From NCBI GenBank assembly GCA_903959115.1, contig CAJBVU010000205.1, positions 1 through 15,868 of the forward strand: a stretch of DNA of 15,868 nucleotides, in the 5' to 3' direction. This document shows, piece by piece, positions 6,597-14,244 of the stretch (within the stretch, counting starts at the first letter, position 1; every line of letters begins with the position of its first letter). The DNA is from an uncultured Bacteroidota bacterium. Lineage in GTDB: Bacteria > Bacteroidota > Bacteroidia > NS11-12g > UBA955. The position numbers and the translations under genes are program-made. Below the pieces are notes generated by a model, which was not told the DNA's origin, did not search any database, and worked only from the letters and a program-made list of their open reading frames with translations.

Positions 6597-8039
6597 TCAG
6601 GGGAGCTTTTCGTAGCAACCCAAATCAGATTGCGATTTTCGGGTTTTTCCTAGTAGATCAATAGTTACTGGAGAGCCAAAAGTTCCAGCCTTTTTGTATC
6701 CAAAGGCGGTAGAATCCGTTTGATAATTTCCTCTTTGCACATCCACAAATCCTGTGGTCTTATTAAAGAAATTCGGGTATGTGATGATAGATTTGGGGTT
6801 GAGGGATTTAATTATGTTGTTTTCAAGGCGGATATTGAAAACGTTTAATGTGGTTTGGTCGAACTGTAGTTCCTCTTTCTGCGGTCCATCAACAATACAA
6901 TTAAAAACGGATAAATTGAGTGGCGCATGGTTCAGTAACTTTCCATTTCCGTCGCGCAGTGTATTGGTTGCAGCAAAATGACCATCCGTGCGTGTGGAGA
7001 ACCCGGAATATTCTGTAAATGTGCAGTGGTTAAAGGCATAGTTTCCGCCGAGTAATCCTAGGAAGCTATAACTGCCTGCATCGGCAAACAAACAGTTTGT
7101 TGCTTGTATATCGGCGGTGATTCCGGCCAAGCTTGCTTGGCCGGAATATTGTATACGCGTATTGGAAATTTTTAGTCCGGTACTTCCATTTACAGGCAAT
7201 GAATCAACGCGTACACCAATCGTTGCATTGGTTATATCAGCATATTGAATGCTATTATTGATGCTACCTACCAAAAAATGAATTCCACCCCATTGGTTGG
7301 GAAGAAACTGCGGATCCCAAACGGGTTTGTCGCCCCGGATTGAAACGCGTTGCACAGCAGTTCCCTGAATATCTAGCGTTCCTGCAATATAAATTTTGGT
7401 TTGAGCCGATGCAAACAGTTGAACCCCTGCTTTGATTGTTAGTGTTACGCCTTGATCCACTCCCATGTAACCCAAAATCACTGTGGGTTTTTGATTGTCT
7501 GAAATGGTAATATTGCTTTCAAAAATGGTATCCCTAAAATAATGTGCATCCCATCCGTAAGCTGCCAATTTTATATTGCTTCGATGTCCGCCCACACTAG
7601 AAATAATTGAGTCCATCACCAACAAAGGTTGGGTATTATTATTGGCTTCTAGTTTGCATTGTACGAAAACAAATACCGAATCCGATGCACCAATTTCTAT
7701 GTCGTTGATTTGGTTGCCCGAAATTCCATCAATACTCATTCGATAAGCGGAATTGGCACCGCCACCCAATTGGAAATTTGCGTTAACAGGCAGTTTTTCC
7801 GGGTTTTTAATGCTAAAAATCTGTGTTACTGAAATGGGATAGGTCGACCCCGGAACCCTAGTAAAAACCGTATCGAACCAAACCGTATCCGCGGAATATT
7901 TAAGGCTGTTTTTTGCTGTGAAAAAATCGTTGTTGTTTCTGCAACTCGATAAAAACGCCATCGCCAATAACAGAATCAACGCAGCTACCATGCCGTTGAG
8001 TTTCCCCATCACTGGATATGTTGCGTTTTTGTCTTGCAT
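6597..8039 (-). CDS. Predicted lipoprotein with right-handed parallel beta-helix
   Basis: The function is not known. The 480 residues begin with a lipoprotein signal: a charged start, a hydrophobic run (about 18-30), and the lipobox L30-S-S-C33. Cysteine 33 would be lipidated and the mature protein anchored in the cell envelope. A conserved-looking N-terminal domain (DTVWFDTVFTRVPGSTYPIS, 51-70) precedes repeated short beta-strand turns rich in Asn, Gly, Ile and Val from about 190 to 425. These read as a parallel beta-helix of the pectate-lyase-like type, and the protein ends in DLLGKTRKSQSDLGCYE, a tail I associate with such Bacteroidota proteins. No catalytic residues can be pointed out. 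After Cys33 comes RNNND, which is not an obvious surface-export signal. An internal start at residue 11 (8009) is possible. It is the last gene of the operon, 4 bp after rsgA, and contains a strong hairpin at 7120-7147. Confidence 0.8.
   Translation of the reverse strand: MQDKNATYPVMGKLNGMVAALILLLAMAFLSSCRNNNDFFTAKNSLKYSADTVWFDTVFTRVPGSTYPISVTQIFSIKNPEKLPVNANFQLGGGANSAYRMSIDGISGNQINDIEIGASDSVFVFVQCKLEANNNTQPLLVMDSIISSVGGHRSNIKLAAYGWDAHYFRDTIFESNITISDNQKPTVILGYMGVDQGVTLTIKAGVQLFASAQTKIYIAGTLDIQGTAVQRVSIRGDKPVWDPQFLPNQWGGIHFLVGSINNSIQYADITNATIGVRVDSLPVNGSTGLKISNTRIQYSGQASLAGITADIQATNCLFADAGSYSFLGLLGGNYAFNHCTFTEYSGFSTRTDGHFAATNTLRDGNGKLLNHAPLNLSVFNCIVDGPQKEELQFDQTTLNVFNIRLENNIIKSLNPKSIITYPNFFNKTTGFVDVQRGNYQTDSTAFGYKKAGTFGSPVTIDLLGKTRKSQSDLGCYEKLP
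7120..7147. repeat. Intragenic perfect inverted repeat, 12-bp arms with 4-base loop
   Basis: Arms at 7120-7131 (ATTCCGGCCAAG) and 7136-7147 are exact reverse complements around CTTG. The repeat lies inside the lipoprotein gene and encodes residues around QYSGQASLAG (298-306). It is GC-rich (CCGGCC core) and has no T-tract on either side, so it does not look like a terminator. Confidence 0.7.
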
Positions 8040-8043
8040 TCGT

Positions 8044-8967
8044 TTATTCGAAGATATCCTCGTTGTTTAGAATACCCAAATAACTTTGATATCGCTCATC
8101 GGCAATGTCGCCCTTTTCCAAGGCTTCAAGTACAGCGCATTCTGGCTCATGGGTATGAAGGCAATCGTTGAATTTGCATTTGGATAAATAAGGACGCATT
8201 TCGGGGAAATACTGGGAAATTTCTGTGGGTTCAAAATCCACGACACCAAAATCTCGAATTCCTGGGGTATCAATAATCTGTGTATTGTCGGCTAGCGTGA
8301 ACATCTCTGCAAACGTCGTTGTATGTCGGCCCTTGGCATGATGGTCTGAAATTTTACCTACTTTGGCGTTGGCTTCGGGGAATACGGCGTTTAGCAACGT
8401 GCTTTTACCCACCCCTGAATGACCTGCGAGTAACCATCGCTTCCCCTTGAGCATCGCGGAAAATGCCTCTAGTGCTTTGCCTTCCGTGGCCGAACCCAAG
8501 AGCACGCTGACATTGGCGTTGCGGTAAATGTGTTTGATATCGTCTACAACCTCTTCGCCTCGTTCGCCCAACAAATCCATTTTATTAAAAAAGACCATCG
8601 CAGGCACGTGATAGGCCTCACAGGTAAGTATGAATCGATCAATAAAACCCAAACTCGTTCTCGGCGATGTTAGGCTTGCAATCAGAGCAGCGCCATCTAG
8701 GTTGGTGGCCAAAATTTGACGGCGGGAACTCAATTTATTTGCCCGTCGGATCAAATAGTTATTCCGGTGATAAACCTTTGAAATGGAACCCGTATCAGCA
8801 TAGTTTTGATCTTCCATGAGCTCTACCCGATCTCCAACAGCCACAGGATTACTCGTATCAAGGTCGTTCAATCTCATCTTGCCGCGCGTTCTCGCCATCC
8901 AGACTTTTCCATCGTCTGTAAGTACTTGATACCAGCTGCCAGTGGATTTGGTGACCGTTCCCTCCAT
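8044..8967 (-). CDS. rsgA: Ribosome small-subunit-dependent GTPase RsgA
   Basis: RsgA is a GTPase that helps finish 30S ribosome assembly. The 307-residue protein shows the family plan: an N-terminal OB fold (about 1-70), then a circularly permuted GTPase with G4 first (NKMD, 128-131), G1 later (GHSGVGKST, 182-190) and G3 (DTPG, 233-236). The HTTT at 215-218 fits the G2 position. The C-terminal zinc knuckle is C264, C269, H271 and C277. Length fits the family. Its ATG overlaps the metF stop by one base (TAATG) and the lipoprotein gene follows 4 bp later, so it is a middle gene of a long operon. Confidence 0.96.
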   Translation of the reverse strand: MEGTVTKSTGSWYQVLTDDGKVWMARTRGKMRLNDLDTSNPVAVGDRVELMEDQNYADTGSISKVYHRNNYLIRRANKLSSRRQILATNLDGAALIASLTSPRTSLGFIDRFILTCEAYHVPAMVFFNKMDLLGERGEEVVDDIKHIYRNANVSVLLGSATEGKALEAFSAMLKGKRWLLAGHSGVGKSTLLNAVFPEANAKVGKISDHHAKGRHTTTFAEMFTLADNTQIIDTPGIRDFGVVDFEPTEISQYFPEMRPYLSKCKFNDCLHTHEPECAVLEALEKGDIADERYQSYLGILNNEDIFE

Positions 8968-9920
8968 TAGAAAATGGCTTCGCAGATTTTTTTGGTTTGG
9001 GTGCTCTTACCCATGGTATAAAAATGAAGCACTGGGGCGCCTTTTGCTACCAATTCTTTGCATTGTTCGATAGCCCAAGCCACACCAATATCGGCGATAT
9101 TCTTGTCATCTTTACACTGGTCGATTTCATTGGTCAGAGCAAACGGGATATCCATGTGAAATAACTTTGGAAGGATCGACAATTGTTTTCTTGTAGTAAT
9201 GGGTTTGATGCCTGGAATAATTGGGACGGTGATTCCAGCGGAACGACAGCTATCGACAAAATTAAAGTAGTGTTGATTGTCGAAGAACATCTGCGTAACT
9301 AAGAATTTAGCTCCGGCATCCACTTTTCTCTTGAGGTATTTGAGGTCCGATTCCATATTTGGCGCATCGGCATGTTTTTCTGGATAACAGGCGGCACCGG
9401 TACAGAAATTAGACTCATTGGAATTACTGATTTCTTCGTCCAAATAAATTCCGGCGTTCATATTTTGAATCTGATGAATCAAATCCAAAGCATTTTTATT
9501 CCCATTATTTTCGGGTTCAAAATGCGTATCCCCCTTGCGATTGTCGCCTCGCAACGCCAAAATATTATCGATGCCCAAAAAGCTCAACTCAATCAACGCA
9601 TTTTCGGTGTCTTCCTTGCTAAATCCACCACAAATTAGGTGAGGAACGGCATCAATCTTATAATGGTTTTGCAACGCTGCACAAATGGCAACAGTTCCAG
9701 GTCGTTTTTTCGTTGAAATACGATCATAACTGCCATCGGCACGCTTTTTTAATACGTAATCCTCTCTATGATATGTAACATCAATAAACGATGGCTGAAA
9801 TTCCATCAATGGGTCTATGCTGGCAAACAGTTCTTTAATACTTGCGCCTTTTAAAGGGGGCAGAATTTCGAATGAAAAGAGCGTCTTGTCTGCGCCAGAG
9901 ATATGTTCAGTAATTTTCAT
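8967..9920 (-). CDS. metF: Methylenetetrahydrofolate reductase (NAD(P)H)
   Basis: A flavoprotein that reduces 5,10-methylene-THF to 5-methyl-THF, the methyl donor for methionine synthesis. The 317 residues form one TIM-barrel domain. Visible are SFEILPP with E18 (the acid matching E. coli E28), IDVTYH, ALRGDNRKGD with D126, FCTGAACYPEKH, KFLVTQMFFD with Q210, and PIIPGIKPI. Bacterial MetF proteins are about 290-320 residues, and no eukaryotic-type regulatory domain is present. There is a 3-bp gap after the M28 peptidase gene and a 1-bp overlap with rsgA. I see no SAM riboswitch or other methionine-responsive element; expression probably comes from the operon promoter. Confidence 0.95.
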   Translation of the reverse strand: MKITEHISGADKTLFSFEILPPLKGASIKELFASIDPLMEFQPSFIDVTYHREDYVLKKRADGSYDRISTKKRPGTVAICAALQNHYKIDAVPHLICGGFSKEDTENALIELSFLGIDNILALRGDNRKGDTHFEPENNGNKNALDLIHQIQNMNAGIYLDEEISNSNESNFCTGAACYPEKHADAPNMESDLKYLKRKVDAGAKFLVTQMFFDNQHYFNFVDSCRSAGITVPIIPGIKPITTRKQLSILPKLFHMDIPFALTNEIDQCKDDKNIADIGVAWAIEQCKELVAKGAPVLHFYTMGKSTQTKKICEAIF

Positions 9921-9923
9921 GAA

Positions 9924-11618
9924 TTATTGGAATGAAATAGGAAGTGTGAGTGTTTCTGTGCCACGGAGTACAACTACTTTGGAAGGATTTTCTGGGTTGA
10001 TTTTCCCCAAGCCAACCATATAGTCTTCGATGCCGTTTACTGGCATATCACCGAGCATCATTATGATATCGCCTTTTTGAAGTCCGGCTTTCTGAGCGGG
10101 TTTGCCATCGGTTACACCATCAATGCGCATGCCTTTTCCGCTGTAACTGTAATCAGGCATCACACCCAAAGTTACTTTGAATTTGGTTCTTCCCGCCGTT
10201 GCGTCTTGGGTTTTAGTAAAAGCCAATTTGCCGCGTTTGTTGTTGAGCGAGACAAGCTGTTCCATCACGTTTAGGCTGTTTGACATACCTACATAATTGA
10301 TGAGATTCTCATCGTCGCTAGGCTTGTGGTAATCCTCATGCTGCCCGCTGAAGAAGTGTACCACGGGAATATTTTCGATATAGAATGATGCGTGATCGCT
10401 TGGTCCTAGGCCACTCTTAGTTGTGATAATTCTGATTTGATTGGTATCGGTTTTGATCATTGAGATTGCCTTTTCAAACTGCGGAGAAGTGCCAACACCA
10501 TTGAGCGTGAGCACTTTTTGGGTAGTATCGATTCTTCCTAGCATGTCGATGTTAATCACATAGTTGATCTTCCCCAATTTGCCATTGTTGTTCCCCGTAA
10601 GGTTCACCGGAGGATTTTGCGTAAAGAACTTAGAGCCTAGCAATCCCAATTCTTCACCACTAAATGCAATAAATAGGTAGTTATTTTTCTTGTATTTGCG
10701 GCCTTTTAAGGTTCTTGCCATCTCTAACATGGCAGCCACGCCGGAAGCATTATCATCGGCCCCGTTGTGAATTTCTGCTTTGCCTGTATATCTACTGTTT
10801 TCGTATTCGTTGATTCCGATGTGATCGTGGTGTGCACAAACTACAATGGTATTTTTCTTGTGATTGTTGCGGAATGCGAAGATGTTATGACCTTGTGCTT
10901 TAAGGACATGAATGTTGCTAATCAGCGTGATGGGTGCCACCGGGAATACACCCGTTTGATTGCAAAAGAAAACAGGTATGCTCAAGGTTTTCTCATCGCG
11001 TTTTAGATTACCACTGGGGGCAATAAAACTGTTGTAAGGTTTGATGAAAATGATACCAACAGCACCGCGTTTGTTGGCTTCAGCGATTTTGTTAGGAATT
11101 TCGGCGACCTCTGAAAGTTCATCTTTGGGGTTTTCTTGCATCCCTGGGAAACCCAATCGAATCAAAGCAATTTTCCCTTTGATATCAAAAACGTAATCGT
11201 CTCTTTTGGTTTTCTCATGAACCAATCCATAACCGCAATCGACCCAAGGGGCGGTGACGCTGTCCAGGTTTGCACTTTGCGACAAAGGATAATATTCACT
11301 GAATAGGGTTAGTTTTCTGATGACGGTGTCGATGCCTGGCGCGCGAACACCAAAAAGACATTTGTTACTTGCCAAACGCAATTTAACGATATCAAATTCT
11401 TGGGTTTGGGGCTGAAGTTTAGCCGCAATGAATTGTTGTTTAATGTATTCTGCGCTCATCAGTTCTCCGGGTGATCCGGTTTGACGGCCTTGAAGTTCAT
11501 CACTTGCCAAGTAACTAATGTCCTTTTTTAATCGCTCAGCTCTTGTCGCGGGGACTTGCTGTGCTTGGGCTATGGTGCTACTGCAAAGAGCAATAATAGA
11601 TAATGAAATCAATCTCAT
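9924..11618 (-). CDS. Secreted M28-family zinc aminopeptidase with PA and C-terminal PDZ domains
   Basis: Predicted exported metallopeptidase cutting amino acids from peptide N-termini. A signal peptide is visible (MRLISLSIIALCSSTIAQAQ). A protease-associated domain fits about 115-235. The M28 catalytic core shows HHDHIG (263-268, metal ligand plus catalytic Asp), GADDNASG (287-294, bridging Asp), GEELG (321-325, catalytic and ligand Glu), NIDMLGR (356-362) and EDYHKPSDD with H431. A PDZ-like domain ends the protein (about 490-560: GVTDGKPAQKAGLQKGDIIM). The reading frame is open upstream to 11771, but that stretch overlaps the transporter gene and lacks sense; the start at 11618 places the signal peptide at the N-terminus and overlaps the upstream stop as ATGA. 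The specific substrate is unknown. Confidence 0.93.
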   Translation of the reverse strand: MRLISLSIIALCSSTIAQAQQVPATRAERLKKDISYLASDELQGRQTGSPGELMSAEYIKQQFIAAKLQPQTQEFDIVKLRLASNKCLFGVRAPGIDTVIRKLTLFSEYYPLSQSANLDSVTAPWVDCGYGLVHEKTKRDDYVFDIKGKIALIRLGFPGMQENPKDELSEVAEIPNKIAEANKRGAVGIIFIKPYNSFIAPSGNLKRDEKTLSIPVFFCNQTGVFPVAPITLISNIHVLKAQGHNIFAFRNNHKKNTIVVCAHHDHIGINEYENSRYTGKAEIHNGADDNASGVAAMLEMARTLKGRKYKKNNYLFIAFSGEELGLLGSKFFTQNPPVNLTGNNNGKLGKINYVINIDMLGRIDTTQKVLTLNGVGTSPQFEKAISMIKTDTNQIRIITTKSGLGPSDHASFYIENIPVVHFFSGQHEDYHKPSDDENLINYVGMSNSLNVMEQLVSLNNKRGKLAFTKTQDATAGRTKFKVTLGVMPDYSYSGKGMRIDGVTDGKPAQKAGLQKGDIIMMLGDMPVNGIEDYMVGLGKINPENPSKVVVLRGTETLTLPISFQ

Positions 11619-12535
11619 GAATATAGTTCTAAAAGGGTTTTTACTAAAATGAAAGCAGAAAGTAGTGCAAATATAACACGGAGCCAAACAACGGGTACTT
11701 TGGTTGCGATTTTCTGTCCAAGTGAGGAGAAAAAAATCACGCCAAGTAGCATTGGGATGAGCATAATCCATAAAAGGTAACCCGTTTGATAACTAGAAAC
11801 TTGATGGGCGGGGGTGATACTGATATATTTTATCAAAGCGGAAATCGACAGGATTGGAACTATGGAAAGCGACAATGCCGTAGCGCTATGCATGGATTTC
11901 TTTAATATAATGAGGAACAGGGGGACCATAATAATGCCGCCGCCCAAGCCACTTAGGGCTACAATTGTTCCAGCGAAAATACCCACCAGCATGGATGGCC
12001 AGTCTTGAATTAAACTAAACTGATACGGGGTGCTTTGTTCTTTGATTTGGGGGTTGCCCTTGCCATTTTTTGGGAGGGGAGATTTCGACTTTCCAAAAAT
12101 CATGTTGAGAATACTCAAGCCTAAGAATCCCAGAAAGACGCCTTGAAAGATATCCTTTTGATACCAGTCTCCGTCTTGAATGGCCTGGGTCATGAAGTAA
12201 TTGCTAATGGCTCCAGGAATACCAATGGTTAGACTTTGTTTCCATTGCCAAGTTCCCATTTTGATTTGGCGGAAGGTCCCAGAAACGCCCGACATAAATA
12301 CCAATGCAATGGAATTGGCCAAGGTAAATTTCACCATCTCTGCGCTGCTGATATCGTATTGATGCAGGTAGGAAGTGATAACAGGGATAAATAACATTCC
12401 ACCGCCCACACCAAGTAAACCGGCCAAAAGTCCACCAAATGAGCCCAAGAGCAAGAGCCACAAGAATCCAGAGGTCATCAAGTCAGTTGCGATATTGATG
12501 GATGCCAAAGTGTATTCTGTTGATGCGATTAACAT
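11615..12535 (-). CDS. TSUP-family (TauE/SafE) membrane transporter
   Basis: A predicted inner-membrane permease of the sulfite-exporter TauE/SafE group, whose members move sulfite, sulfoacetate, thiosulfate or other organic anions; the substrate cannot be read here. The 306-residue protein has two homologous halves, each opening with the glycine motif: GLLGVGGGMLFIPV (39-52) and ALSGLGGGIIMVPLF (193-207). They are joined by a polar loop (about 148-175, rich in Lys, Pro and Ser). About eight hydrophobic segments can be picked out. The first ATG at 12535 gives a 19-residue lead; ATG at 12478 (MTSGFLWLLL) would be closer to the usual family start. It lies 22 bp after the protease gene and overlaps the M28 gene by 4 bp. 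It could serve sulfur or anion efflux, but that is inference. Confidence 0.9.
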   Translation of the reverse strand: MLIASTEYTLASINIATDLMTSGFLWLLLLGSFGGLLAGLLGVGGGMLFIPVITSYLHQYDISSAEMVKFTLANSIALVFMSGVSGTFRQIKMGTWQWKQSLTIGIPGAISNYFMTQAIQDGDWYQKDIFQGVFLGFLGLSILNMIFGKSKSPLPKNGKGNPQIKEQSTPYQFSLIQDWPSMLVGIFAGTIVALSGLGGGIIMVPLFLIILKKSMHSATALSLSIVPILSISALIKYISITPAHQVSSYQTGYLLWIMLIPMLLGVIFFSSLGQKIATKVPVVWLRVIFALLSAFILVKTLLELYS

Positions 12536-12557
12536 TTTGAAGTGATGGAGGATTGAA

Positions 12558-14180
12558 TTATTTTAACAAGGATTGATAGCGCGTAGGTTCATGCAGTAAT
12601 TGGGCTGCTTCTTTTGATTCCAAATCCATGAGTAGCCACGCTGGATGAAAACGATTTTTCTTTAATTTTCTTTCCATCATGGCGCGATTTAATGCAAGTA
12701 TGATGCTTGATTTTTGTTTGATCAAATCGGCTTTTACTTTGGTATTTACCTGGTCTGAATTTATTTTTAATCCCGAAATCTGCTGTAAAAACTGCGTGTC
12801 GGAATACATCGATGCCATAGATTTATGGAGTTTCTCTTGCAATTTGGTTTGACTTTTTTTGACGGCATATTGGGAGAACTGCGCATACTGTTGGTCAGAA
12901 ATTGCCTGAAACAATGTGTCGGGTAGTAAGTTGTATTGTTGATTTGCCCAATCGAAAATAATGTTTTCTTGTTCCAGCCACTTTAGTATTTCCAATCCTT
13001 GGTAGGGTTTTAAAGCCACATCGGGATCGATGCCACCGCCTTCGTAAACCGTTCTACCACCTTGGGTTTTGAAGGCCTTTTTTTGCGCGGTGGACATTGT
13101 TTTGGCTACGCCATTTTCATCGCGGTCGCTGTATTGTAGTCTTTGAATACAGCGCCCACTGGGGGTATAGTATTTGGCAACGGTGAGTTTCATTTGGGTT
13201 CTGTAAGGCAAGCTCGCGTAATTCTGCACCAACCCTTTTCCAAAACTTGTTTGGCCCATAATTACTGCGCGGTCCATGTCTTGTAAGCTGCCGCTCACGA
13301 CTTCGGAAGCTGAGGCAGAATGCTCGTTCACAAGCACAACCAGTGGCGTATTGGGCAAAAGGGCTTTGTTTGGTGTAATCCAGTTTTTTGGGCCGGTTAC
13401 GTTTTGACCTCTGAGGGTTACGATTGATCGATTTTCGCCCACAAAAAGTCCTACGATTTGAACCGCCTCGTTTAAGAGTCCACCGCCATTGTCGCGCAAG
13501 TCCAAAATCACCCCTTTCAACTCCGTTTTCTCCATCATCTTCTTGAGCGATGTTTCTATTTCATCCGCAGCGTGCTGACCAAATTCTTCGAGTTTTACGT
13601 AGGCGATATCCCCTTGATACATTCCGCTGAACGATACGCTAGCTGTTTTGATTGCCATACGGGTGATTTGCTTTTTGATGATTTTGCCTTCTCGATCAAT
13701 TTCTAAGGAGAACGATGTATTGGGTGCGCCTCGAACCATACTCAATAATTGGTCGGTTGACTTATCTTTCAATGAAATGCCATTAATACTGGTAATAATA
13801 TCACCGAGTCTAACATCGGCGATGTTAAAGGCATAGCCTTCTTCAATAAAATTGACAACGGGGTAATGGTTTCGGAGCATGATTCTGCATCCCACGCCGC
13901 CATATTGTCCCTGTTTTTCGATCAGGGCCTCCTCGGCTTGATATTCCGTAAAAAAATTTGTGTAGGGATCGAGTGATTTAAGCATCGCATCGATACCAGT
14001 TTTCATCAATTTTCCGGGTTCAATTTCATCGACGTAATTGGTGCCCAATTCTTTGTATAGAGCAGTGAAAATCTCAATGTTTTTGGAATATTCAAATAGG
14101 TTGTCAACGACTTTATTCCCTTGGCTTAAGAAGAAAGCACATAGGCAAAGTAAGAACCATTTGGGTAAGCGGATCACCAT
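12558..14180 (-). CDS. Carboxy-terminal processing protease, S41 family with PDZ domain
   Basis: A serine protease of the CtpA/Prc type, held at the membrane and facing the periplasm, where relatives trim or degrade envelope proteins. The 540 residues start with a positively charged, hydrophobic anchor (KWFLLCLCAFFL, 7-18). A helical segment follows (LDPYTNFFTEYQ), then a PDZ domain (about 92-165: GGVGCRI, VRLGDIITSINGISL) and the S41 core. The core has LDLRDNGGGLL (227-236), the serine in NEHSASASE (S290), and the general-base lysine in TSFGKGLVQ (K315, 25 residues later, with Q319), matching the Ser-Lys pattern of the family. A ~150-residue Lys- and Gln-rich C-terminal extension follows. 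It is the first gene of the six-gene run, with a -7 element just 4 bases before the ATG. Confidence 0.93.
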   Translation of the reverse strand: MVIRLPKWFLLCLCAFFLSQGNKVVDNLFEYSKNIEIFTALYKELGTNYVDEIEPGKLMKTGIDAMLKSLDPYTNFFTEYQAEEALIEKQGQYGGVGCRIMLRNHYPVVNFIEEGYAFNIADVRLGDIITSINGISLKDKSTDQLLSMVRGAPNTSFSLEIDREGKIIKKQITRMAIKTASVSFSGMYQGDIAYVKLEEFGQHAADEIETSLKKMMEKTELKGVILDLRDNGGGLLNEAVQIVGLFVGENRSIVTLRGQNVTGPKNWITPNKALLPNTPLVVLVNEHSASASEVVSGSLQDMDRAVIMGQTSFGKGLVQNYASLPYRTQMKLTVAKYYTPSGRCIQRLQYSDRDENGVAKTMSTAQKKAFKTQGGRTVYEGGGIDPDVALKPYQGLEILKWLEQENIIFDWANQQYNLLPDTLFQAISDQQYAQFSQYAVKKSQTKLQEKLHKSMASMYSDTQFLQQISGLKINSDQVNTKVKADLIKQKSSIILALNRAMMERKLKKNRFHPAWLLMDLESKEAAQLLHEPTRYQSLLK

Positions 14181-14184
14181 GAAT

Positions 14185-14192
14185 CAAAGATA
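14185..14192 (-). promoter_or_regulatory. -7 promoter element for the S41 protease operon
   Basis: On the minus strand this reads TATCTTTG, a perfect match to TAnnTTTG, and only 4 bases separate it from the ATG at 14180. Transcription would start at or next to the start codon, implying a leaderless mRNA. The -33 position has no clear TTTG. Confidence 0.5.
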
Positions 14193-14244
14193 CAAAAATC
14201 GCAGTGAGTAATAGGGTAAAGTAGTGCGTGAAATTAATTTGCAA

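Noticed and set aside
6328..6618. 96-codon minus-strand frame across the tadA end
   Set aside because: Antisense to TadA's catalytic motifs and spanning the terminator; composition looks like a shadow frame.
9088..9102. Short palindrome AATATCG-G-CGATATT inside metF
   Set aside because: Seven-base arms are expected about once by chance in a window this size, and nothing in the context gives it a role.
11619..11771. 51-residue upstream extension of the M28 peptidase
   Set aside because: It would bury the signal peptide and lies over the transporter gene; the ATG at 11618 gives a clean signal sequence and an ATGA coupling.
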